Shown: positions 1 to 5,248 of the stretch, piece by piece
Layout: every line of letters starts with the position of its first letter
Position numbering within the stretch: the first letter of the stretch is position 1
Origin: a bacterium
GTDB taxonomy: Bacteria > JAUVQV01 > DATDCY01
Direction: 5' to 3'
Assembly (NCBI GenBank): GCA_036524115.1
Contig: DATDCY010000248.1
Location: 1-6,446 of the forward strand
DNA length: 6,446 nucleotides
Program-made: the position numbers and the translations under genes
The notes under the pieces: generated by a model
The model's database searches: none
What the model saw: only the letters and a program-made list of their open reading frames with translations
Told to the model about the DNA's origin: nothing

Positions 1-1274
1 AGCGGGCGCGGGCCCGGCGGGTTGGAGAGCGCCGTCGCGTACGGGCGCAGCAGGCGCCAGCGCTCGGCGAGCACGAGCGTCGCGGGCAGCACGACGAACA
101 TCGAGGCCATGATCAGCATGATCGCCAGAAAGCCGATGAAGCCGTACTCGGAGAAGCCCCGGAACGTCGAGACCACCGTGAGCAGCAGCAGCGAGAAGCC
201 GGTCGTGAGGCCGGAGATGATCACCGACGGCCCCGTCGAGAGGTAGGTGTCGAGCAGCGCCCCCTCGACGCCGAGCCGGGGCAGCGCCTTCTGGAAGTCC
301 TTGACCAGGTAGATCGCGTTCTCGACGCCGAGGCCGAACATGATGCCGACGATGAACGCCGTGACGAGGTTGAGATCGCCGACGGTGAGCGGCACCATGG
401 CGAAGGCCCAGAGGATGCCCAGGGCCATCGGCAGGAACACGAGCACGAGGGCGGCGAGCGAGCCGAAGCTGACGAAGACGACGAGGGCGATCAGCGCGCT
501 GGAAAAGACGCCGGCGCGGGCGAGGTCGGCGCGGATCAGGTGCAGCTCGTCCAGCTTGTTGCGGTGCGAGCCGCCGACCCCCGCCCAGACGCCGTGGGTG
601 CGCTGGAGGTCCGCGGCGATCGCGCGCAGCTTCCCGTACAGCCGCTCGATCTCCCCGATGTTCGTCACCCCCTGGCGGGTCCTGACGATCATCCCCATGA
701 CCCGGCCATCGCTGCTCTCGTGGTACTCGGGCAGCGCCGAGTAGTAGCGCAGCGAGACCTTGAGGTCCTCCCGGTCCTCCTCCTCCCCGACCGTCTCCGG
801 CGGCTTCGCGCCGGCCGGCTCGGCCGCGAGGTCCTCGACGAACGGGTTGACCTTCGCCTCCCAGGCGAGGACCTCGTCGCCGATGCGCCGGACGTAGTCG
901 TTGGGTATCAGCAGGTAGCGCCAGGTGCGGAAGAAGTCCACCGGCCAGCGGTACTGGAAGGACGAGACCTCGGGGAGGGCGGCCACGCGGTCGGCCGCGG
1001 CGTGCAGCGCCTGGAGCAGCCGCGCGCGGTCGTCTCCCTCGAGCATGAGCACGAACGCGCCGCCGTCGCTCACCACCGGGTCGAGCTGCTTGGTCAGCAC
1101 GGAGGCCGGGCTCGACCTGGGCAGGAGGCGGATCAGGTCGGAATCGACGCTCAGGTGCGATGCCTGCCACGCCGCGGGCGCGCTGACCAGGACGACCAGC
1201 GCGACCCAGCGCCACGGATGGCGCCAGGCCGTGCGGCAGATGAACCGGGCGAGCGCAGCGTACCGGGACTGCAT
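1..1274 (-). CDS. RND/MMPL-superfamily exporter, N-terminal part (truncated by window edge)
   Basis: I translated the minus strand myself. The frame is open from ATG at 1274 to the window edge, giving 424 residues with no stop. The order is that of the first half of an RND/MMPL permease: a basic N-terminus, TM1 (about 22-38), a large periplasmic domain (about 40-250), then a TM block at about 256-275, 277-296, 300-324, 348-368 and 375-403. The segment LSVDSDLIRLLP after TM1 is typical of MMPL/HpnN-like lipid or hydrophobe exporters. TM4 carries GLGVENAIYLV (314-324), where these families usually have an Asp. An acidic charged stretch (about 150-172) sits in the periplasmic domain. The family uses proton motive force to move lipids or other hydrophobic molecules across or out of the inner membrane; the substrate here is unknown. 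The start is fixed by an in-frame TAG at 1295-1293; no strong Shine-Dalgarno is visible. The second half lies outside the window, so HpnN-type versus other MMPL cannot be decided. Confidence 0.88.
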   Translation of the reverse strand, partial: MQSRYAALARFICRTAWRHPWRWVALVVLVSAPAAWQASHLSVDSDLIRLLPRSSPASVLTKQLDPVVSDGGAFVLMLEGDDRARLLQALHAAADRVAALPEVSSFQYRWPVDFFRTWRYLLIPNDYVRRIGDEVLAWEAKVNPFVEDLAAEPAGAKPPETVGEEEDREDLKVSLRYYSALPEYHESSDGRVMGMIVRTRQGVTNIGEIERLYGKLRAIAADLQRTHGVWAGVGGSHRNKLDELHLIRADLARAGVFSSALIALVVFVSFGSLAALVLVFLPMALGILWAFAMVPLTVGDLNLVTAFIVGIMFGLGVENAIYLVKDFQKALPRLGVEGALLDTYLSTGPSVIISGLTTGFSLLLLTVVSTFRGFSEYGFIGFLAIMLIMASMFVVLPATLVLAERWRLLRPYATALSNPPGPRP

Positions 1275-1292
1275 GGGGCCGACGGTGCCCGG

Positions 1293-1352
1293 CTACCGGG
1301 CGCTGGAGGCGCGCGCGGCGGCCGGCGGAACTGGGCTCGGGTGCGCAGACAT
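1293..1352 (-). other. Possible 19-codon upstream ORF in frame with the RND gene
   Basis: On the minus strand an ATG at 1352 opens 19 codons (MSAHPSPVPPAAARASSAR) ending at TAG, 1295-1293. This is in the same frame as the RND gene, 18 bases before its ATG. A candidate -10 box lies about 7 bases before this ATG. It could be a short leader peptide, an N-terminal extension broken by a nonsense change, or chance. The Pro/Ala/Ser-rich composition is weak evidence for a real protein. Confidence 0.25.
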
Positions 1353-1359
1353 GGCGCGC

Positions 1360-1388
1360 ACGATACAACCTGGAGGCTCCCCGCGCAA
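1360..1388 (-). promoter_or_regulatory. Weak candidate sigma-70 promoter for the RND gene
   Basis: Reading the minus strand, TTGCGC (1388-1383) and TATCGT (1365-1360) are separated by 17 bases. The -35 matches only three consensus positions and the -10 four. The predicted transcription start is near 1353, next to the ATG of the 19-codon frame and about 80 bases upstream of the RND ATG. This is a low-confidence call based on hexamer matching alone. Confidence 0.3.
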
Positions 1389-1418
1389 GCGACGCGGCCC
1401 CGCGGCGGCGCGCGCCGC

Positions 1419-1448
1419 TTGACACCCCGAGCGGCCGCGTGAAATAAC
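1419..1448 (+). promoter_or_regulatory. Sigma-70-like promoter of the LtaS-like gene
   Basis: A perfect TTGACA (1419-1424) is followed after 18 bases by AATAAC (1443-1448, four of six consensus positions). A TG at 1440-1441, one base before the box, gives an extended -10. The -10 ends 8 bases before the ATG at 1457, so transcription should begin at about A1455 or A1457. No Shine-Dalgarno precedes the ATG. Together this suggests a leaderless message. Confidence 0.6.
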
Positions 1449-1456
1449 CCCGCGAC

Positions 1457-3322
1457 ATGAACCACGTGCGCCGCTGGCTGCCGCTGGCCCTCGGCTGGCC
1501 CAACGCCCTGGCGGCGGCGCTCTGGCTCCAGCACCTGGCGGCCGCCGCCCGCGCGGGCCTCTGGTCGCCCGGGAAGCCTGCCGACGCCGCCGGCGCGCTG
1601 CTGGGGCTGCTCGCGCTCCAGGCCCTGGTGCAGGCGGTGCGCGCGCCGCTGCCGGGGGCGCCGCGGTTGCGGGCCGGGCTGACGCTGCTGCTGCTGTTCC
1701 TCGCCAACGCGCTCTGGTCCTACCAGCGCGAGGCCCGGACCCCGTTCAGCTTCGACCTGCTGATGCAGAACCTGGCGGAGATGCGCTACTACGAGTCGTG
1801 GCAGGTCATCTTCAGCCGCATCGGTTCGGTCGGGCTGTTCGTGGGCATCGGCGGCTGCGTCGTCCTGCTGGCGCTCGAGCGACGCTGGCGCCTGCTCTCG
1901 GGAGAGGCCGAGCGGCGGCCCGTCGCGCTCAAGGCGGTCGCGGCCGCCGGTCTCTTCGGGGCGTTGGCAATCTCCCCGCTGCCGACGCAGGACGGGTTCA
2001 CTTCCCTGGTGCGCAGCATCGGGGCCTACTACGTGCCGGACTACCCGCAGACGCCGGACCCGGCGCCGGGGACGTTCCCGCTGGTGCGCTCAGAGCCGGG
2101 CGCGGCCGCCCGGACGCCGGTCGCGCCGGCGCCGGACGTGATGCTGGTGATGGTCGAGTCCTTCGCCGGGACCATGGTCGGCGGCACGACCGCGGACGGG
2201 CGCGCCATCACCCCCGTCTTCGACGCCTTCGCGCACGAGGCGCTCAGCGTCGAGCGCTTCTACGCCAACTCCATCCAGACGTCCAAGGGGCAGTTCGCGA
2301 CGCTCTTCTCGGCGATCCCGAGCCTGCGCGGCAAGGAGTTCGAGCCCTTCGCGGACCGCAGCTTCCTCTCGCTGGCGGCGCTGCTGCGCGGCTTCGGCTA
2401 CCGCACGGTCTTCCTGCAGGCCTACAAGGACGCCGCGTACGACAACACCCGCGCCTTCCTCGGCGCCAACGGCTTCGACGTCGTGCAGTCCGTCTCCGAG
2501 TTCATGGCGCCGGGCGACCGGGAGAAGATCTGGGGCTGGGGGCTGGAGGACGACGTCTTCTACACGCGGTGCCTGGAGCGGCTGGACGCGATCCGCCGCG
2601 AGGCCGGCGACCGCCCGCTGTTCGTGGTGCTCGCGCCGATCGGCAATCACATGCCCTTCGACGCCGTGCCGCAGGCGCTGCGGGGCCTGCACCCCGCGCC
2701 GGAGACGCCACGCGAGCGCCTGGAGAACTCGATCAACCTCGCCGACCGCTTCCTGGGCACGCTGCTTCAGGAGGCCGGCCGGCGGCCGCGCCTCGCGGCG
2801 GGCATCCTGGCCATCACGGCGGACCACGCCACGCCGACCGGCGAGCACGGGTACTTCCACAACGAGGCGCACGCCGACGAGGAGTTCTTCCGCATCCCGT
2901 TCGCGCTGCGCTGGCCGGGCCGCGTGGCGCCGCGGCGCATCGCGGACGCGCCCTTCTCGCAGATGGACGTCGCGCCGACGCTCCTCGATCTGCTGCAGCT
3001 GCCGGTGGCGCGCGATCCCTTCCAGGGGGTCTCGCTGCTCGAGCCGGCGCGGCGGCTGCACCCGATCTACCTCGTGCAGCCCTATTCCGGCCGCTTTCTC
3101 AGCGTCGTCGAGTATCCGTGGAAGATCGTGCGGCACTTCGACCGCGACGCCCTCTTCGACCTCGCGCGCGACCCCGGCGAGCGCACCGACGTCGCGGGGC
3201 GCCCCGAGGCCGCCGCGGCCCTGGAGCGGATGCGCGAGCGCCTGGGGCAGATGTACGTCAACCAGAAGCTGCTGGAGGCCGACCTGATCTGGCCGCGCGG
3301 GGCGAGCGCGACGGCGCCCTGA
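1457..3322 (+). CDS. LtaS/OpgB-like membrane phosphoglycerol transferase or sulfatase-fold enzyme
   Basis: This 621-residue protein belongs to the alkaline phosphatase/sulfatase superfamily and has the architecture of lipoteichoic acid synthase-type enzymes. About five N-terminal membrane segments (roughly 7-30, 45-62, 72-88, 122-140, 158-174) precede an extracytoplasmic catalytic domain from about residue 225. Visible catalytic motifs are VMVESF with metal ligand E234; the IQTSKGQF segment with probable nucleophile T275; GNH with H398; and TADH with D456 and H457. These match the Mn-binding and Thr nucleophile pattern of LtaS and the Gram-negative OpgB. Such enzymes transfer phosphoglycerol, or related phospho-alcohols, from phospholipids to a lipid or glycan acceptor outside the membrane. 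Length is normal for the family. It is divergent from the RND gene and convergent with the nucleotidyltransferase. The start at 1457 is favoured by the promoter and by the hydrophobic N-terminus. The true donor and acceptor are unknown; a phosphoethanolamine transferase or sulfatase is less likely. Confidence 0.88.
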   Translation: MNHVRRWLPLALGWPNALAAALWLQHLAAAARAGLWSPGKPADAAGALLGLLALQALVQAVRAPLPGAPRLRAGLTLLLLFLANALWSYQREARTPFSFDLLMQNLAEMRYYESWQVIFSRIGSVGLFVGIGGCVVLLALERRWRLLSGEAERRPVALKAVAAAGLFGALAISPLPTQDGFTSLVRSIGAYYVPDYPQTPDPAPGTFPLVRSEPGAAARTPVAPAPDVMLVMVESFAGTMVGGTTADGRAITPVFDAFAHEALSVERFYANSIQTSKGQFATLFSAIPSLRGKEFEPFADRSFLSLAALLRGFGYRTVFLQAYKDAAYDNTRAFLGANGFDVVQSVSEFMAPGDREKIWGWGLEDDVFYTRCLERLDAIRREAGDRPLFVVLAPIGNHMPFDAVPQALRGLHPAPETPRERLENSINLADRFLGTLLQEAGRRPRLAAGILAITADHATPTGEHGYFHNEAHADEEFFRIPFALRWPGRVAPRRIADAPFSQMDVAPTLLDLLQLPVARDPFQGVSLLEPARRLHPIYLVQPYSGRFLSVVEYPWKIVRHFDRDALFDLARDPGERTDVAGRPEAAAALERMRERLGQMYVNQKLLEADLIWPRGASATAP

Positions 3323-3338
3323 CTCCCGTCGTTCACGG

Positions 3339-3369
3339 CCCCCCCTTTGCCACAGGGGGGAGGGGGATT
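3339..3369. terminator. Palindrome between convergent genes, possible bidirectional terminator or dispersed repeat
   Basis: A run of seven C (3339-3345) and a run of six G (3355-3360) can form a stem of about 7 bp, CCCCCCT/AGGGGGG, around a 7-base loop TTGCCAC. A second G run and ATTT follow. It fills most of the 53-base gap between two genes that converge on it, a natural site for termination from both sides. There is no proper U tract in either direction, so intrinsic termination is uncertain. The C-run, TTTG, G-run pattern resembles short dispersed palindromes I recall from deltaproteobacteria-like genomes. Confidence 0.45.
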
Positions 3370-3375
3370 TCCGCG

Positions 3376-4143
3376 TTATGCGCCGGGACGCGGGCCGGCG
3401 CCTGAGGCGAGCGCCCCCGAGGCGACCAGGGCCCGGGCGCGCTCGTAGGCCGGGACGTCGTCGACGTCGATCCAGAGCCCGTCGCCGACGTCGAACACCC
3501 GCGCCTTGCCGCGCGCGGCGAGCCGGCCGATGCCGCCCGAGAGCGAGAAGTCGCCGGCGCGGAAGCTCTCCTCGAGCGCGGCGAACAGCGCCGGCGTGCA
3601 GAGGAAGATCCCGGTGTCGAAGGCGTTGTACGTCGCGATCCCCTTGCCGATCTCGCGGATCGCCCCCGCTTCCACGCGCACTTTCGTCACGTCCTCGAGA
3701 TCGACGGTCGGATGCCCCTCGATGCGCGAGTCGACGGCGAGGATCACCTCGTCGGCCGCGATCGGCTCGGCGAGCAGGCGCGCGAGGATCCGCGGGTCGA
3801 AGAGGTGGTCCGACATGAGCAGGACGAAGCGGTCCCCGAGGCTCGATGCGGCGCGCGCCACGGAGACGCCGTTGGCCTTCTCCCACTCGTCGTTGCGCAC
3901 GAAGCGCACGTCCAGGCCGGCGAGCAGCGGCGAGGCCGGGACGAAGCGCTCGATCGCCTCGCCGAGGTAGCCGGTCACGACGCGGAAGCTGCGGATCCCG
4001 GCCGCCGCGACCGTCAGCATCACCCGCTCGAGCAGCGTCATGCCGGCGAGCGTGACGAGCGGCTTGGGCTCGCCGAGCGCGGCCAGCCGGCTCCCCTTGC
4101 CGGCGGCGATGATCAGGCAGTCCGTCCGCTGGGCGCGTTCCAT
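3376..4143 (-). CDS. Nucleotidyltransferase, probable CTP:phospho-alcohol (inositol-1-phosphate-type) cytidylyltransferase
   Basis: This 255-residue cytoplasmic protein has a complete GT-A-like nucleotidyltransferase fold. The nucleotide-binding loop is AAGKGSR (13-19) with PKPL at 26-29. NG at 91-92 lies in the likely base- or substrate-contact region. MSDH (110-113) supplies metal ligand D112. NAFDTGIFLC (173-182) is followed by a C-terminal WIDVDD (224-229) with the second acidic metal site. MSDH, VDLEDVTKV, GKGI and FDTGIF resemble the cytidylyltransferase half (IPCT) of IPCT/DIPPS, which makes CDP-inositol from CTP and inositol-1-phosphate. It lies 10 bases downstream of a CDP-alcohol phosphotransferase on the same strand, the partner expected for that chemistry. 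A GAGG at 4155-4152, overlapping the upstream stop codon, is 8 bases before the ATG. Alternatives are a LicC-like phosphocholine cytidylyltransferase or a sugar-1-phosphate nucleotidyltransferase. The fold is near certain, the substrate is inferred. Confidence 0.85.
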   Translation of the reverse strand: MERAQRTDCLIIAAGKGSRLAALGEPKPLVTLAGMTLLERVMLTVAAAGIRSFRVVTGYLGEAIERFVPASPLLAGLDVRFVRNDEWEKANGVSVARAASSLGDRFVLLMSDHLFDPRILARLLAEPIAADEVILAVDSRIEGHPTVDLEDVTKVRVEAGAIREIGKGIATYNAFDTGIFLCTPALFAALEESFRAGDFSLSGGIGRLAARGKARVFDVGDGLWIDVDDVPAYERARALVASGALASGAGPRPGA

Positions 4144-4153
4144 CGCGGCGGCC

Positions 4154-5131
4154 TCAGGCGCCCGCGCCGGAGGCGGCCAGCGTCTCGAGCTCGGCGGCGA
4201 GCCGGCGGTCGCGCCGGCGCTGTGCGGGGATGAGCGCGAGCAGCGCCAGGTTCAGGAGCAGGACGTAGACCAGGTACCAGCCCATGCCCAGGCCGGCCCA
4301 GAAGGACCCCGCGCCGACGGGGAGGAAGGCGGCGACGACGATCCCCGCCTTGTGCGAGTTGGAGGCCATGAGCGCCCACCACGGCAGCAGCGGCCGCTGG
4401 CCGGCCTCGTAGCGCGGCGCCAGCGCGCCCGCCAGGCGCGGGTGGCGGTGGCGCCAGTGCGTGATCGCGCGCTCGAGCGCGGCGCTGGAGGAGAGGAAGA
4501 AGCGTTGCTGGTGGTAGTAGGCGCGGTGGACGGCCTGGAGCAGCGCCGCGCCGGCGCCGGAGGGTGCCGAGTGCCTGAGCCGCTCCGGTTGCGCGTCCAC
4601 GACGTCCGTCTTGCCGTGGACGTAGTGGAGGTAGAGCGTGCGCTGGTACTCGACGAGCGAGCTCTGCACCGAGTGCGACGCGCCCGCCGCCGCCGCGAGC
4701 GCCAGCAGCAGGGGGGCGTGCGTCCCGGCGCGCTCCCAGCCGCCGCAGATGATGGCCAGGTAGATCGCCAGGAACGAGAGGTTGTCGCAGAAGCCGTCGA
4801 CGATCCGTCCGAGCGGCGTCTGCATGCTCTTGAGCCGGGCGAGCTGGCCGTCGGCGCTGTCGAGCGCCGAGTGCAGCAGCAGCGCGAGGGCGCCGAGGAC
4901 GGCCAGCGTCGCGACCGTGCCGCGCCGCGCCGACTCGAAATAGAACCACGCGCTGAGCCAGCCGGCGAGCACCGCGAGCACCGAGACCTGGGTCGGCGTG
5001 ACGGGGGTGCGCCGCAGCGCCTGGACGATGAGGAAGCCCAGCGGCCGGATGAGGTAGATGTCCCCCACCTCCTCGACGGCCCGCGGCTTGGCCATCCTGC
5101 GGTAGTCGGCCCTGGCCTGCTTCCAGCCCAC
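4154..5131 (-). CDS. CDP-alcohol phosphotransferase (DIPPS-like), integral membrane
   Basis: With a GTG start at 5131 the protein has 325 residues. It contains the complete CDP-alcohol phosphotransferase signature: D91, D94-G95, A98-R99, G108, D112 and D116. These are the residues that bind two metals and the CDP-alcohol and attack the phosphodiester. Membrane segments lie around 47-66, 72-90, 117-130, 138-155, 262-280 and 283-301. Between the fourth and fifth is a long polar stretch (about 158-258), rich in His, Tyr and Gln, that minimal family members lack. The enzyme should transfer phospho-alcohol from the CDP-activated product of the downstream nucleotidyltransferase to an acceptor alcohol in the inner membrane. 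The frame extends upstream to 5299, but that would overlap the divergent gene and its promoter. GTG 5131 has GAGGGGGGG just upstream (5145-5137). ATG 5095 is a second possibility. The first gene of a two-gene operon. The DIPPS-like assignment is inferred from the pairing; a phospholipid headgroup transferase is the main alternative. Confidence 0.85.
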   Translation of the reverse strand: MGWKQARADYRRMAKPRAVEEVGDIYLIRPLGFLIVQALRRTPVTPTQVSVLAVLAGWLSAWFYFESARRGTVATLAVLGALALLLHSALDSADGQLARLKSMQTPLGRIVDGFCDNLSFLAIYLAIICGGWERAGTHAPLLLALAAAAGASHSVQSSLVEYQRTLYLHYVHGKTDVVDAQPERLRHSAPSGAGAALLQAVHRAYYHQQRFFLSSSAALERAITHWRHRHPRLAGALAPRYEAGQRPLLPWWALMASNSHKAGIVVAAFLPVGAGSFWAGLGMGWYLVYVLLLNLALLALIPAQRRRDRRLAAELETLAASGAGA

Positions 5132-5136
5132 GAAAT

Positions 5137-5145
5137 CCCCCCCTC
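5137..5145 (-). promoter_or_regulatory. Ribosome binding site supporting the GTG start of the CDP-alcohol phosphotransferase
   Basis: On the minus strand GAGGGGGGG lies 5 bases before GTG 5131, with its GAGG core 10 bases away. It is the clearest Shine-Dalgarno in the window and decides the start against the longer upstream frame. Confidence 0.6.
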
Positions 5146-5171
5146 GCTGCGCGGCCTCCGTGCGGAGGCAG

Positions 5172-5201
5172 GTTATAGCAGAACCCGCGCGTGCGTGACA
5201 A
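5172..5201 (-). promoter_or_regulatory. Strong sigma-70-like promoter of the CDP-alcohol phosphotransferase operon
   Basis: Reading the minus strand, TTGTCA (5201-5196, five of six consensus positions) is separated by 18 bases from TATAAC (5177-5172, five of six). TGC immediately before the box gives an extended -10. Transcription should start near 5165, leaving a leader of about 35 bases that contains the Shine-Dalgarno. It is the best promoter match in the window. Confidence 0.7.
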
Positions 5202-5236
5202 TCGCGGCCGGGGGGGCGCCGCGCCCAGACCGGCGC

Positions 5237-5248
5237 TTCTGCTATCAT
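5237..5248 (+). promoter_or_regulatory. Extended -10 promoter of the AI-2E family gene
   Basis: TGC directly precedes TATCAT (5243-5248, five of six consensus positions), forming an extended -10 inside TTCTGCTATCAT. No convincing -35 is seen 17 or 18 bases upstream. If used, transcription starts near 5255, right at the second in-frame ATG (5256). The hexamer overlaps the first ATG (5247), which argues that 5256 is the real start. Confidence 0.5.

Noticed and set aside
1275-1418. Search for an RNA gene or riboswitch in the first divergent intergenic region
   Set aside because: Only GC-rich sequence with chance stems is seen; no conserved riboswitch core, tRNA or terminator with a U run could be recognised.
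540-1442. 300-residue plus-strand open frame opposite the RND gene
   Set aside because: The composition is Arg/Ala/Val/Asp-rich and lacks any domain. The minus strand gives a clear permease with membrane segments in the right order. It is a high-GC shadow.
1457-3322. Assignment as a bona fide lipoteichoic acid synthase
   Set aside because: The catalytic motifs fit the family, but the context suggests a Gram-negative cell. A specific LtaS or OpgB name would overstate what the sequence shows.
1798-3405. 535-residue plus-strand frame inside the LtaS-like gene
   Set aside because: Out-of-frame reading of a gene with five matched catalytic motifs. Composition is that of a frame shadow, with long Arg/Ala/Gly runs.
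2090-3886. 598-residue minus-strand open frame
   Set aside because: It runs antisense to the LtaS-like gene and into another frame of the nucleotidyltransferase. It is extremely Arg/Ala/Gly-rich, with no recognisable motif.
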